Assembly (NCBI RefSeq): GCF_013387475.1
Contig: NZ_VWNB01000001.1
Location: 90,559 to 154,558, forward strand
Length of the DNA: 64,000 nucleotides
Direction of reading: 5' to 3'
Origin: Mariprofundus sp. KV
GTDB lineage: Bacteria; Pseudomonadota; Zetaproteobacteria; Mariprofundales; Mariprofundaceae
The translations under genes were made by a program, and so were the position numbers. The notes under the pieces were generated by a model. That model ran no database searches. It was given only the letters and a program-made list of their open reading frames with translations, and had not been told where the DNA came from. How positions within the stretch are numbered: position 1 is the stretch's first letter; each line of letters opens with the position of its first letter. Below, one piece after another: positions 1-9,678 of this stretch.

Positions 1-70
1 CAATAGCCGCAAGCCTGAGATTCTGCTCGGGCTCAATATTGGAGCCCATGCCAATCAGCACCTGGACCAT
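1..70 (-). CDS. folK: 2-amino-4-hydroxy-6-hydroxymethyldihydropteridine pyrophosphokinase, N-terminus only
   Basis: Only the first 23 codons are in the window; the gene runs off the left edge. The visible start reads MVQVLIGMGSNIEPEQNLRL, which matches the opening beta strand and the G-S-N-x-x-P-E/x-N-L motif of HPPK. The family transfers pyrophosphate from ATP to 6-hydroxymethyl-dihydropterin in folate synthesis. Its ATG shares one base with the folB stop (TGATG), so it is translationally coupled to folB, which makes the preceding substrate. The folB-folK order supports the call despite the short fragment. Confidence 0.8.
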   Translation of the reverse strand, partial: MVQVLIGMGSNIEPEQNLRLAAI

Positions 71-435
71 CAGTCGATGCACCCCCGCTCAATAAGCACC
101 GCAACATTCTCAGTACCACGCACAGCCCCCGGCTTGGACATTTTCAGGCGCAACCACGGTACTGCGAACTCGTTCATCAGAATCTGCGCACACTGCTCTG
201 CCAGCTTCTCGATCAACCCGAAGCTCGAACCCTCAACAAACGATATCAGTCGTTTGGATACCGATTTATAGTCCAGTGCATCTTCAATATTATCCGATGC
301 TGCAGCCCGCGAAATATCCCAGGCCATCTCCAGGTCAAGCCGCACAGTCTGGCGAATCTCCCGCTCCCAGTCATAGATTCCAATCACGGTCCTGATCTCC
401 AATCCCTCAATCAGCACAAGGTCTTTAACGCTCAT
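70..435 (-). CDS. folB: Dihydroneopterin aldolase
   Basis: This 121-residue protein is the usual FolB length. FolB cleaves dihydroneopterin to 6-hydroxymethyl-dihydropterin and glycolaldehyde in folate synthesis. Family signatures are visible: an early LVLIEGLEIRTVIGIYDWER strand-loop, the DYKSV segment near the middle, and the glutamate/lysine regions EKLAEQ and LKMSKPGAVRG near the C-terminus. A start 12 bases further upstream exists, but the chosen ATG has GGAG about 6 bases ahead of it. It overlaps folK by one base in a folate operon. It is divergent from the zinc-finger gene at 537. Confidence 0.93.
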   Translation of the reverse strand: MSVKDLVLIEGLEIRTVIGIYDWEREIRQTVRLDLEMAWDISRAAASDNIEDALDYKSVSKRLISFVEGSSFGLIEKLAEQCAQILMNEFAVPWLRLKMSKPGAVRGTENVAVLIERGCID

Positions 436-536
436 GACATACTCCATATATCTTTTTCAGATGATGAAAACTTGACACTTTGCCATTTTGCACCATTATT
501 CGCCGCGCTTTTTTTGGTGCAAGGAGAGGGGTCCCA

Positions 537-713
537 ATGAGTAGTGTCGCAATTAAATCAACTGAAGAGATCGTTTCATGTTCAGACAACGGTCAGCACC
601 CTCTGATCTACATCAGCCTGAAACCGGGGCATGGCCAGTGCCAATACTGCGGTCAGAAGTTCATCCGCACGACAACAACCGACTCCGCCAGCACCGAAAA
701 AAAAGCAGCCTGA
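537..713 (+). CDS. Small CHCC-type zinc-finger protein
   Basis: A 58-residue protein carrying the zf-CHCC pattern: Cys15, His32, Cys35 and Cys38, with the spacing C-x16-H-x2-C-x2-C. This family is related to the NDUFS6 subunit of complex I, but free-standing bacterial members have no firmly assigned role. The ATG follows an AGGAG sequence about 10 bases upstream. An in-frame start at 480 has no ribosome binding site. The C-terminal tail is Thr/Ser/Lys rich and looks disordered. The gene stands alone, converging on rlmB with a 13-bp gap. Confidence 0.8.
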   Translation: MSSVAIKSTEEIVSCSDNGQHPLIYISLKPGHGQCQYCGQKFIRTTTTDSASTEKKAA

Positions 714-726
714 AACAGCTTCCGGC

Positions 727-1482
727 TTAACCTTCAACGCGCTGCCTGTTGATCTCAAACAGAGCAACGCCTGTCGCCACCGATACATTCAATGACTCCA
801 CATGGCCGGGCATCGGGATACTGATCAACTGATCACAACCCTCACGCACCAGCCTGCGCATACCCTTACCCTCAGAACCCATCACCACCGCCGTCGCACC
901 CTTCAGTCCGGCTGCATAGATCGAACAATCAGCCTCTCCTGCCAGCCCGACAACCCAGAAACCCACCTGCTGCAGCTTCTCCATCGCACGCTTCAGATTG
1001 GTCACCTGCAACAGCGGCAGTCGTGCCAGTGCACCGCAGGCAGCCTTGCTCACAACAGGCGAATGCAGATCGGCAGCATGGTCCTTGGGCACAATCACCC
1101 CGACACAACCTGCCGCCTCAGCGGTGCGCACACAGGCTCCGAGATTGTGTGGATCGGTCACCTGATCCAGCAGCAGCACCATAGGCCCGGCATCCATATT
1201 CAGCGAATCAAGCCACTGCTCAAAGGAGAGCCCCTTCCTGGCTCCGGCAACAGCCATGCGGGCCACCACACCCTGATGCGGCACACCATCAGCAAGGCGA
1301 GCCAGCGCATCTTTCTGCATGAAATTCACCCTTAAACCTTTCTTTTTGGCCAGATGGATCAGCTCATTTAAGCGCGGATGCGATTTACCCCGCTCAATCA
1401 TCAACTCATCAATCGCATCACCTGCATCAAGTGCATGTTTGACGGCGTGAATACCGGCGATCACATTTCCATTACTGTTCAT
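727..1482 (-). CDS. rlmB: 23S rRNA (guanosine-2'-O-)-methyltransferase RlmB
   Basis: A 251-residue SpoU/TrmH-family (TrmH group 3) SAM-dependent methyltransferase. RlmB makes the 2'-O-methylguanosine at G2251 of 23S rRNA in E. coli. The N-terminal RNA-binding domain (GIHAVKHAL) is followed by the knotted SPOUT domain. The three SpoU motifs are visible: DQVTDPHNLGACVRTAEAAG, VVMGSEGKGMRRLV and IPMPGHVESLNVSVATG. The ATG at 1482 is preceded by GGAGAAGT and overlaps the end of the DHH gene by 11 bases, so the two are probably co-transcribed. A longer frame reaching 1566 has no better start. Paralogues such as TrmH are shorter. Confidence 0.93.
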   Translation of the reverse strand: MNSNGNVIAGIHAVKHALDAGDAIDELMIERGKSHPRLNELIHLAKKKGLRVNFMQKDALARLADGVPHQGVVARMAVAGARKGLSFEQWLDSLNMDAGPMVLLLDQVTDPHNLGACVRTAEAAGCVGVIVPKDHAADLHSPVVSKAACGALARLPLLQVTNLKRAMEKLQQVGFWVVGLAGEADCSIYAAGLKGATAVVMGSEGKGMRRLVREGCDQLISIPMPGHVESLNVSVATGVALFEINRQRVEG

Positions 1483-2431
1483 ACTTCTCCCTGAATGCGT
1501 CGATAAATGCATCATACATCGCTGCCGGCAGTGCATTGATGCCGGCTGCCGCTTTTCTGCCACCACCGGTCGGGAACATCATGCAGAGCTCATCCGCGCC
1601 GGTTTTATTATTCAACGGAGCGCGCACGCTGATGCGGAACTCACCACCTGGAAGCGCGGTCAAAAGCGCATGCGCCCGATCCGGATACTGACGAGCAAGC
1701 TCGTTGCCATAGACACCGGAGACACGCCGCGTCCACGGCGCATCCTGCAGCACCACCACAGCGATATACTCCTCCTCGACTGCCAGTGTAAGATTGCGCG
1801 CCTGAGCCATATCGGCCTCATAACCCTCAGCGAGTCTGGCGAAGTCAGCCGACTCAGCGATAAAAGCGAAAGGGTCAGCGTAGGGTGAGATGGCGCGATA
1901 GAGATCGGCCGGATGAAAATGGAGATCTTCAGGTGTTACGCCATATCCGTTGTAGTTGATCAGCGTACCGAGCTGCTCCAGCTGTGAGAGCCGGGCATCG
2001 GAGAGCTTCAGCGGGGCGGCTGCGGCACGGGCTGAATCAAACAGATTGTCACCAAATGCTGCCGTAACAGCCCACGGCAGATGCGCACCATCGAGATAGC
2101 TGTTAACCAGCAGACTGGTGCAGGTATCGGCCGAAGTATCAATTCGGGCCTGCAGACGATCCGACGTCGGGATCTCCCCGGCAAAATGGTGATCGCAGTA
2201 AAAGAGTTCAGCACCAGCATCAAGCAGCCGCAACAGATCATCGCGGTTTTTATCCAGAGATATATCCAGCACAGTCAGCTTATCTCCAGCCTGAGCCTCA
2301 ACCTTTTTCAGCAACGAAATATCGCGCTTCACGCCGGTAACCAGCTCGGATTTGCGCGGACAGGAGAGCCTCAACTGGTGCAGGGCGCAGATGCCATCGG
2401 CGTCGCCATTAAATATATCAAAACAGGTCAT
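1472..2431 (-). CDS. DHH-superfamily phosphoesterase
   Basis: A 319-residue protein with the hallmarks of the DHH phosphoesterase superfamily: FNGDADGICA near residues 7-16 (metal-binding aspartates 10 and 12) and a CDHHF motif at residues 79-83. A glycine-rich GGGRKAAAG near the C-terminus resembles the DHHA1 substrate loop. Members hydrolyse phosphodiester bonds in nanoRNA, cyclic dinucleotides, polyphosphate or DNA; the substrate here cannot be told. It lacks the RecJ length. The start MTCFDIF places the first motif as in relatives; a start 45 bases further upstream is less likely. It is co-oriented with and overlaps rlmB. Confidence 0.75.
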   Translation of the reverse strand: MTCFDIFNGDADGICALHQLRLSCPRKSELVTGVKRDISLLKKVEAQAGDKLTVLDISLDKNRDDLLRLLDAGAELFYCDHHFAGEIPTSDRLQARIDTSADTCTSLLVNSYLDGAHLPWAVTAAFGDNLFDSARAAAAPLKLSDARLSQLEQLGTLINYNGYGVTPEDLHFHPADLYRAISPYADPFAFIAESADFARLAEGYEADMAQARNLTLAVEEEYIAVVVLQDAPWTRRVSGVYGNELARQYPDRAHALLTALPGGEFRISVRAPLNNKTGADELCMMFPTGGGRKAAAGINALPAAMYDAFIDAFREKYEQ

Positions 2432-2589
2432 GGGCAAACCCTTCGCAACCAGACCTGCAAATGCAAGCAAAAGCACAGAATCGATGAATTAACAATAGGC
2501 ATAATATTTATGCTCATGTATAACTCGTAACTCGCGATAGAGTAGAAGCTCAGTATCAACTCTTTTCCCTGCCGCCAGGAGGCCCTGCA

Positions 2590-3849
2590 TTGAGCAACTT
2601 CAACATCAACCTGCATGAGCTTGTTTACAGCCTTTCAGATGCGCTGGATCTGGTCGGAGTGGTGCAGATTCATCACGGTAAACGCGTGGGATTCATGGCT
2701 GCTGAGTGCGGCAGGGAGATGGGACTGAAGGCCTCTACGCTCGACAGCCTGTTCCAGGCCGCCATTCTGCACGACTGCGGTGTATCCAACACCTCAGTAC
2801 ATGCCCGACTGGCCCAGTTTGAGTGGGAGAAGGTGCACGGCCATTGCGAGATTGGTGCCGCCCTGCTTGGCATCACGCCGCCGCTGGCCCACCTCTCGGA
2901 TGTTATCCTGCATCACCATACCCACTGGGACAAACTCAAAGAGCTCAACCTTCCAGACGATGTAAAACTCATGGCCAACCTGATCTTCCTGGTTGATCGT
3001 GTTGATGTTCTCTCCCTGCATGCGCAGGTAAAAGATGCCAATATCCTGCTCGGCACCGATGCGATAAAAGAGAAGATCGTCGAAAACAGCGGTACGCTGT
3101 TCAATCCGGAACTGGTCAATGTTTTCCTGGAGGTTGCCGACTCCGAAGCCTTCTGGCTGTCACTGGAACGTGAGCATGTCGATGGTTACGTCTATGAGTG
3201 GATAGCCCACGAAACCACTCGCCCCATCCCGTTTGAAGATGTCAAAAGTCTGGTCAAGATTTTCTCCCATATCGTTGATGCAAAGAGCCCCTACACCTAC
3301 GAACATTCGCAGGGTGTTGCCAATCTGTCGCAACACCTGGGTGAACTGTTTGAAGTTGCGGAACATAACTGTGATATGCTCTATCTGGCCGGCCTCTTAC
3401 ATGATATCGGCAAACTGAGAGTGCCTGATGATGTGCTGGAGAAATCAGGCAAACTCTCCAATGTTGAGTTTAAAACCATCCAGCGCCACAGCTTTGACAC
3501 CTTCAATATCCTGAAGAAGATTCGCGGCTTTGACGATATCGCCCTCTGGGCAGGACAACATCACGAGCGGGTGGATGGTGGTGGCTACCCCTACCATGCC
3601 AAAGAGCACAGGCTATCCTTGGAGGCGCGCATCGTAGCTGTAGCCGATGTCTTTCAGGCGCTGGCTCAGGATCGCCCCTATCGCCCGGCTTTAACCCCGG
3701 CCGAGATCTACTCTATTCTCTCCAATGACTCCAACGTCGGCAAACTCGACGCGCGAGTTGTTGAGATGGTGGGGGAGCATCTGGAATCCTGCTGGCGCAA
3801 AGCCACACTGCAGGATCAGAAAGAGGCCGCTGCCGCTAAAGCCCACTGA
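2590..3849 (+). CDS. Tandem HD-domain / HD-GYP putative c-di-GMP phosphodiesterase
   Basis: A 419-residue cytoplasmic protein with two HD-type domains. The first (about residues 20-200) keeps an HD pair at 61-62. The second is a full HD-GYP domain with HDIGK at about 271 and HHERVDGGGYP from about 324. HD-GYP proteins hydrolyse c-di-GMP to GMP through a bi- or trinuclear metal centre. No signal peptide, receiver or membrane segment is visible, so the N-terminal HD domain is the likely regulatory part. The start codon is TTG, supported by a perfect AGGAGG at 2577-2582, seven bases upstream. It is divergent from the DHH gene, with about 160 bp between them, and convergent with radC. Confidence 0.88.
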   Translation: MSNFNINLHELVYSLSDALDLVGVVQIHHGKRVGFMAAECGREMGLKASTLDSLFQAAILHDCGVSNTSVHARLAQFEWEKVHGHCEIGAALLGITPPLAHLSDVILHHHTHWDKLKELNLPDDVKLMANLIFLVDRVDVLSLHAQVKDANILLGTDAIKEKIVENSGTLFNPELVNVFLEVADSEAFWLSLEREHVDGYVYEWIAHETTRPIPFEDVKSLVKIFSHIVDAKSPYTYEHSQGVANLSQHLGELFEVAEHNCDMLYLAGLLHDIGKLRVPDDVLEKSGKLSNVEFKTIQRHSFDTFNILKKIRGFDDIALWAGQHHERVDGGGYPYHAKEHRLSLEARIVAVADVFQALAQDRPYRPALTPAEIYSILSNDSNVGKLDARVVEMVGEHLESCWRKATLQDQKEAAAAKAH

Positions 3850-3899
3850 TCAGAGCTTCTTTCTCAATCTCATATTGGCGAGAAAATGACACATGCAGA

Positions 3900-4574
3900 T
3901 TAAAACCAGCCCTTCTCTTTGAAGGAGAACACCTCTCTGCCAGCGATGAGAAAATGGTCGAGGAGTTTAATATCCAGTGCGGCGCACGCTTCTGATAACC
4001 GTTTGGTCAACTCGATATCTTCGCGGCTGGCATGCGTGGTGCCACCGGGATGGTTATGGAAGAGGATCAGCCCTTTGGCATCGAGCTCCAGCGCCCGTTT
4101 CATCAGATTGCGAGGAAATACTGCGGTGCGATCCACGGTGCCTTCAAAGAGTACCTGTGTGGCGATATGGCGGTGCTGCTGATCGGTGAAGATGGCGCCG
4201 AAACACTCCATGCCACGCCCCTGCACAAGAATACGCAGATGATCTTTTGCCCGTTCAGGGCGGTCGAACACCTTTTTGCCCGGCAGATCAGAGGCGAGAT
4301 AGCGTAGCTCTGCCTGACGGATCAGCATCAGAAACAGTGCCCCCTTCTCACCCATGCCGGAGACCTGCGCCAGCTCGGCTACAGAAGCATCGAACACACC
4401 GGCCAGCGTGCCGAAAATATCCAGCAGCCGCTTGGCAATCGGTTTCACATCAACACGCGGAATAGCGTAGGTGAGCAGCAGCTCAAGCACCTCATAGTCA
4501 TGAAAACCGTCAAAGCCATGGGCTGCAAAACGCGCTCTTAAACGTTGGCGATGGCCTCTGATCGTTGCGTCCAT
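3900..4574 (-). CDS. radC: RadC-family JAB/MPN-domain protein
   Basis: A 224-residue protein of standard RadC length. An N-terminal helix-hairpin-helix-like region (ELLLTYAIPRVDVKPIAKRLL, then VSGMGEKGA) precedes a JAB domain. The JAMM zinc motif is FHNHPGG around residue 171, followed by SREDIELTKRL. Despite the name, a DNA-repair role for RadC is doubtful; the biochemical function is unknown. The start is MDATIRGHRQRLR; an in-frame ATG 27 bases upstream is possible. Its 5' end faces the glutamate dehydrogenase gene across about 80 bp, so the two promoters must share this space. Confidence 0.9.
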   Translation of the reverse strand: MDATIRGHRQRLRARFAAHGFDGFHDYEVLELLLTYAIPRVDVKPIAKRLLDIFGTLAGVFDASVAELAQVSGMGEKGALFLMLIRQAELRYLASDLPGKKVFDRPERAKDHLRILVQGRGMECFGAIFTDQQHRHIATQVLFEGTVDRTAVFPRNLMKRALELDAKGLILFHNHPGGTTHASREDIELTKRLSEACAALDIKLLDHFLIAGREVFSFKEKGWF

Positions 4575-4654
4575 ACTCTTATCAAAGCCGATCACCATCA
4601 ACGCGTCAAACAGAGGCGATTGCCCTCCCTCCCGCCAGCACCTATGCTGTGACC

Positions 4655-7600
4655 ATGCGACAGCTTCGCTCCCAGCTCATCGACCTGCTTGATCAGGCGC
4701 GCCAGCAGCACCGTATAGAGATCGTTCCAAAACGGCTTCTGGCTGTGCTGGTTAAGGATTTCCTCGCCCTGCTTCCCAAGGGTAAAAGCAAACGGGTGGC
4801 GCTCTCAGCACGCACCCTCACCCACGGCAATCTTCACCGCCATATATTCACCATCCGCTGCCCTGATCAGGCCTTCTACCTTGATGCCATCAAAGGGTAT
4901 CTGCTCAAGTGCGACATCCAGCCTATAGGCCAGCAGACCATGGTTGCAAAAATGGAGTGTGATGATGAGTTCTGCTCCCTTGAACTGCGCAAACCGGACG
5001 CTCGGGATGAGGCGAACTTTATGTTTATCGCCCTGCACATCTCAGCCACGATCACGCCCGATATAGAGCCGTTGAAAAAAGATATTCAGGCGATTCTGCA
5101 GGCAGTTGATCTCTCGGTTCGTGATTACCAACCCATGCAGAAACTGGTGGCCCGGGCTGTAGCCGGATTGATGGCAGACGATAGTGACGGCGCATCGCTT
5201 CTCGACTGGATGAATGACGCCCACTTCCTCTATTTCGGCATTATTCACGACAACACGCGCTTCGGCGTGGCAAAAAAGAGTCGTGTGCTTGATCGCATCG
5301 CTCCGGGACTGCTCGATCAGATCAACACTACACAACCAGCGACAGAGATAGGTCTGCGCTGGCTCAGCCTGAGTGCCTGCGCCCAGTACCTCTATAGTGC
5401 GGCCAGCGTAGAGGTGGTGCGCGCCAGCTGGAGAGGGGCTAAAGGTGAGATGCAGCAGATTATACTTATCGGCCACTTCTCCCGCAGCGCTCGCTACGCC
5501 AATGCCAGCTACCTGCCGCTTCTGGCCCGCCACTGGCGTGAACTGGCCGGTGACACACTGCTGCAGCACTCGGCATTTTATCGTCGCGAAATTCGCACCC
5601 TGTTTGACCGCATGCCCAAGCGTATCCTTCTGGCCAGTAAGGGCAGCGACTGGCTGGAGCCCCTTAAGGAGATCATTGATCTGGCCGGCCCGATGCAGCT
5701 GGTCGCCCGTCTGATCCCTGTACTCGAGGGCAACAGCGATATCCTGATGATTACCGTCACAGCCAAACGCTTCGGCCCAACCGTCATGCAACATATGCTG
5801 CAGGCGCTCGCCGCTGCCGGGCAGATCACCCATGGCTATGACACATTCGGTATCGGCCCCCATCGCATCATCCTTATCGGCATTGATCGCAGCTCGCCAG
5901 CCATCCAGCAGAACAACCTCGAAGAGCTTATTCGCCACTGCATTATCTTTTGGAAAGATATCGCACGCGCCGAAGTGATGCGCCATTCCGACATTTTTGA
6001 TATCCCGGCAACCCTGAATGAACTGGAACTGATTCCACCGCTCTATCAGGAACTCTTTCCACCAGCCCAGTTCACCCGTGACCTGCAGATGCGCGAACGC
6101 GTTCTGCAGAGCGGACGCACACGCGTTTATGTAACCCCGCGTGCCAAAGCGACAGGCGATGAGGTGGAGCTGCACATCTATTCACTCAAGCAACCTTCGC
6201 TGGGCACGCTTGTAGATACCATCCGCGCCTTTGGCCTGGACCCAATTCAGGAGGCGGTTGTCCCCTTTGGCAGAGATCCGGACTGCCTTGAAAACCCCGA
6301 TGGCCGCTGTGGCTGCATTCATATCAGCTCACTCACCTGCCGCGCCCCCCGCCATCTGGACAAAGAGGATGCCCAGAGGCTGCGAAGGGGTCTGGCTCAG
6401 GCGCTTAATGATGAAGCCGACCACGATCCGATCAATGCGCTACTGATTACAGCCCGACTTGAGATCGATCAAATTGCTGTAGTGATTACACTGCGCAATC
6501 ATCTGATTCAACTGATCCCCGATGCTGCAAAACTGCCGCTCTCGGATATGATTTTGCGCCACCCCGAGGTGACCGCCGCACTGCACAAACTCTTTGCAGC
6601 CCACCATCTGCCAGCCATGCCGGAGAGTTTTCTTGCCGAAGCCCGTGAGCTGTTCCACGAGGCGATGGGCAGCATCAGCAACCTCTCTGACGATCGCTGG
6701 TTCAGAGCATTGGCCGAACTTGTCGAAGCATCACTGCGCAGCAACGCCTTTATTCGCCAATTCGGTGAACCTGTCGGCATCAAGATTGACCCCGGCAAAC
6801 TGAGCTATGCGCCGGAGCCCAAGCCCTATCGGGAGATCTTTGTTCACGGCGTCCATATCGAAGGTGTCCACCTGCGTGCCGGCCCCATTGCACGTGGTGG
6901 CCTGCGCCACTCTGACCGCCCATCCGATTTCCGCACCGAGGTACTGGAGCTGATGAGCACACAGGTGGTAAAAAATGGCCAGATCGTGCCCACCGGTTCC
7001 AAAGGAGGTTTTGTTGTGCGCGGCGGCACTGGCTCCTCGTTTGTACTGGATCAGTACCGCACCTTTATTGATACCCTGCTGGCACTGACCGACAATATGG
7101 ACAGGGCAGTTACCGTTGCGGCAGAGGGGATTCGCATCGCCGCAAGTGATGCCAACGACCCCTACCTTGTGGTTGCTGCGGATAAAGGTACAGCCCGTTT
7201 TTCTGATGATGCCAATGCGCGTTCACTGCAGGCCGGTTTCTGGCTTGGTGATGCCTTTGCCAGTGGAGGCCGCTTTGGTTATGACCATAAGCAGGTAGGC
7301 ATTACTGCGCGCGGAGCCTGGGTATGTGTGGCGCACCACTTCGGCAAACTCGGCATCGATGCATACAACGATCCGATCAGCTGTGTTGGCATTGGCGATA
7401 TGGGTGGTGACGTATTTGGCAACGGCATGCTGTTAAACCCCAATCTGCGACTGATTGCCGCCTTTAATCACAGGCATATCTTCCTTGATCCTGAGCCGGA
7501 TGCGACCGGAGCATTTGCCGAGAGGCAGCGCTTGTTTGAGCAGACGGGAGGCTGGGAGAGCTACAACCAGCAGCTGATCAGTCAGGGGGGTGGCGTTTTT

Positions 7601-9226
7601 GAGCGCAGTGCCAAATCGATCCCACTGGCCAGCAATATACGCAAACAGCTGATGTGTGAGGAGACAAGCCTCTCAGGCGAAGCACTGATCAGGGCCATTC
7701 TCTCTGCACCTGTTGACCTGCTCTATAACGGCGGTATCGGCACCTATATCAAAGCGGCCTCGGAGAGCCATGCTGATGTGCGCGATCCCGGCAACAATGC
7801 GGTACGCATCGATGCCACACAACTGCGTTGCAGGGTGATCAGTGAAGGGGGCAATCTCGGGCTGACCCAGAAAGCACGCATCGAATATGCAGTCGCTGGT
7901 GGCATCATCAATACCGATGCAATGGATAATGCAGCAGGTGTGGATATGTCTGACCATGAGGTGAATCTGAAGATTCTTCTCTCCCCGCAATCAGGAAACA
8001 AAATATCCTTTGATAAGCGCAACAGTCAGCTCAAGTCGCTGACTGAAGCGGTTACTGCCGACTGTCTGAATAACAACCTGCTGCAGTCGCGTGCCATCAC
8101 GCTGGCCGAAGCGGCTGCAAGCCAGCACCCGCTTCGCCTGCGCAGGCTGCGTGACCATCTTACGCAGCAGGGCTGGCTGGGTGAAGCCGTTGCGCCGCGC
8201 ATGCAGGAGGATGAGCTGCTGCATCTTCGTCCACAGCTCTCAGTGCTGCTGGGTCAGGAGAAGAACCGCATCCATGCCCGACTCAGCGCTGAATCATTCC
8301 ATCAGCATGGTGCCTTTAACCAGCAGCTGCTCAACAGCTACTTCCCTGATGCCCTGCACAAACGCTTTGCTGCAAAATTTTCAGATCATCCTCTGGCCTC
8401 TGAGATCATTCACACCGTGGCGAGTAATCATATCGTCAACCATCTCGGCCTTGGTGCAGTTCACCATCTGGAGAGCATGGTCGATCACTCGGTGAGCCAC
8501 ATCGTTGAGGCACTGCTGATCAGTGAGGCACTTCTCGAGGTTAAACCACTTCGCGATGCGATATGGCTCAAGGTTACAGAGCCCGATCAGGCGATTGCTC
8601 TGCAGCAGCAACTGCAGGAGCAACTCTTCCACTTTGCTGAAGAGCTTCTGCGCCTCTGCCCGATTGACCGGCTTGATCAGGCGTGGCTGAAAAAACAGCG
8701 TAGTGGCCTGGCACGTTTCCGAGATAAATTGATGCTGGAGAAGAGAGCCGAACCTGATGTGGGCGGACTGGAGGCAGAGGGACTTGAGCAACTGACAGTT
8801 CTGCCTGAACTGGCTCATGCCGCCTGCGCACTGCATATCTCCTCAATGCATCAGATGCCACTAAACCGCTGCCTTGCAGCCAGCAGAGCCTGTATGCAGC
8901 TGCTGCCGATCAGAGCGATGGAGCGGCAGTTGCGTTCATCTGACTGGGGCTCTGCAGATGCCCACAGCCTGCGCCGGGAGTGGCTGCAACGGCTGGTTAT
9001 CCTGAAAGAGAAAGCGATCTGCCAACTACTGGATGCGGGTGGCAGTCGTTATGATGCAACTGCAAAGGAGAGATGGCACCAGCACTCTGCCTGGGTAAAG
9101 GTTGAGCACCTGATGCGTAGTGAGGCTAGTGATACGAACCAGCCAGCTGAACCGCGTCGCGCCGAATCAAGGCGCATGCAACTACTGCTGGCATTGACCC
9201 GGTTAGAATCTATTATCGAAAGCTGA
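4655..9226 (+). CDS. gdhB: NAD-specific glutamate dehydrogenase, large (180 kDa) class
   Basis: A protein of about 1523 residues in the large bacterial NAD-GDH family (Bac_GDH), which oxidises glutamate to 2-oxoglutarate and ammonium with NAD. The long N-terminal ACT-like regulatory region is followed by the catalytic core from about residue 720. There GPIARGGLRHSDRPSDFRTE and PTGSKGGFVV carry the conserved glycine/lysine substrate site. The dinucleotide region follows, with VGIGDMGGDVFGNGML near residue 910. Length is close to the 1500-1650 typical of the class. ATG 4655 is chosen because earlier codons overlap radC and are low-complexity; no clear ribosome binding site was found, and GTG 4649 is an alternative. 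It stands alone. Confidence 0.93.
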   Translation: MRQLRSQLIDLLDQARQQHRIEIVPKRLLAVLVKDFLALLPKGKSKRVALSARTLTHGNLHRHIFTIRCPDQAFYLDAIKGYLLKCDIQPIGQQTMVAKMECDDEFCSLELRKPDARDEANFMFIALHISATITPDIEPLKKDIQAILQAVDLSVRDYQPMQKLVARAVAGLMADDSDGASLLDWMNDAHFLYFGIIHDNTRFGVAKKSRVLDRIAPGLLDQINTTQPATEIGLRWLSLSACAQYLYSAASVEVVRASWRGAKGEMQQIILIGHFSRSARYANASYLPLLARHWRELAGDTLLQHSAFYRREIRTLFDRMPKRILLASKGSDWLEPLKEIIDLAGPMQLVARLIPVLEGNSDILMITVTAKRFGPTVMQHMLQALAAAGQITHGYDTFGIGPHRIILIGIDRSSPAIQQNNLEELIRHCIIFWKDIARAEVMRHSDIFDIPATLNELELIPPLYQELFPPAQFTRDLQMRERVLQSGRTRVYVTPRAKATGDEVELHIYSLKQPSLGTLVDTIRAFGLDPIQEAVVPFGRDPDCLENPDGRCGCIHISSLTCRAPRHLDKEDAQRLRRGLAQALNDEADHDPINALLITARLEIDQIAVVITLRNHLIQLIPDAAKLPLSDMILRHPEVTAALHKLFAAHHLPAMPESFLAEARELFHEAMGSISNLSDDRWFRALAELVEASLRSNAFIRQFGEPVGIKIDPGKLSYAPEPKPYREIFVHGVHIEGVHLRAGPIARGGLRHSDRPSDFRTEVLELMSTQVVKNGQIVPTGSKGGFVVRGGTGSSFVLDQYRTFIDTLLALTDNMDRAVTVAAEGIRIAASDANDPYLVVAADKGTARFSDDANARSLQAGFWLGDAFASGGRFGYDHKQVGITARGAWVCVAHHFGKLGIDAYNDPISCVGIGDMGGDVFGNGMLLNPNLRLIAAFNHRHIFLDPEPDATGAFAERQRLFEQTGGWESYNQQLISQGGGVFERSAKSIPLASNIRKQLMCEETSLSGEALIRAILSAPVDLLYNGGIGTYIKAASESHADVRDPGNNAVRIDATQLRCRVISEGGNLGLTQKARIEYAVAGGIINTDAMDNAAGVDMSDHEVNLKILLSPQSGNKISFDKRNSQLKSLTEAVTADCLNNNLLQSRAITLAEAAASQHPLRLRRLRDHLTQQGWLGEAVAPRMQEDELLHLRPQLSVLLGQEKNRIHARLSAESFHQHGAFNQQLLNSYFPDALHKRFAAKFSDHPLASEIIHTVASNHIVNHLGLGAVHHLESMVDHSVSHIVEALLISEALLEVKPLRDAIWLKVTEPDQAIALQQQLQEQLFHFAEELLRLCPIDRLDQAWLKKQRSGLARFRDKLMLEKRAEPDVGGLEAEGLEQLTVLPELAHAACALHISSMHQMPLNRCLAASRACMQLLPIRAMERQLRSSDWGSADAHSLRREWLQRLVILKEKAICQLLDAGGSRYDATAKERWHQHSAWVKVEHLMRSEASDTNQPAEPRRAESRRMQLLLALTRLESIIES

Positions 9227-9365
9227 GACGGTAACAGGGACTGCTGCCCTGATAACGATTTTGAATGTGAATCAGACCTGTAGCAGATCAAATAACCGCA
9301 TGAAGTTGAAGGGGCATGTTTACTTACAAGCCAAAGTAGCTAATCATCGGCTATGTTTCCGCTTT

Positions 9366-9374
9366 TGCTATGAT
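9366..9374 (+). promoter_or_regulatory. Candidate extended -10 promoter for the small lipoprotein
   Basis: TGCTATGAT matches an extended -10 element (TGn then TATGAT), about 32 bases before the lipoprotein start codon. No convincing -35 is seen, which is usual for extended -10 promoters. This is pattern recognition only. Confidence 0.35.
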
Positions 9375-9405
9375 AAGGTGGAGCATCACTTAACGGGAGG
9401 TGACC

Positions 9406-9633
9406 ATGACTATAAAAACCGGCGTTGTATCAATGATCATCATTGCCATCTCCTGCATACTGGCAGGCTGCGCCTCAGATGAGCGGCAGGTAAACTATAA
9501 AGCTATTGGTGAAGAGACGTGTCGCGACCATGGCGGCCTTCTGCTCGTTGATCAGGCTGGAGAGACCACCGTTTACACCTGCAAGTCCGGTATGACTTAC
9601 AAACTGAAAGAGCCCGACCTGCTGGTCTACTAA
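9406..9633 (+). CDS. Small putative lipoprotein
   Basis: A 75-residue protein with a lipoprotein signal: a hydrophobic stretch followed by ILAGC, with the lipidated cysteine at about residue 22. The mature part (about 54 residues) has two further cysteines, in ETCRDHGG and YTCKSG, that could form a disulphide. No family is recognised. ATG 9406 follows GGGAGG by five bases; an in-frame GTG six bases upstream overlaps that ribosome binding site and is rejected. It lies alone between the glutamate dehydrogenase gene and the converging DUF924 gene. Confidence 0.75.
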   Translation: MTIKTGVVSMIIIAISCILAGCASDERQVNYKAIGEETCRDHGGLLLVDQAGETTVYTCKSGMTYKLKEPDLLVY

Positions 9634-9678
9634 CTATCCACGCTCGTTTAACCAGGTCAGGCAACAGTTTCTATATGA

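Noticed and set aside
5042-6175. A 377-residue minus-strand open frame
   Set aside because: It is entirely inside the glutamate dehydrogenase gene on the opposite strand, has low-complexity composition and no domain; it is a shadow frame.
9235-9251. CAGGG..CCCTG hairpin after glutamate dehydrogenase as a terminator
   Set aside because: Only five base pairs and no T-run; it may be chance.
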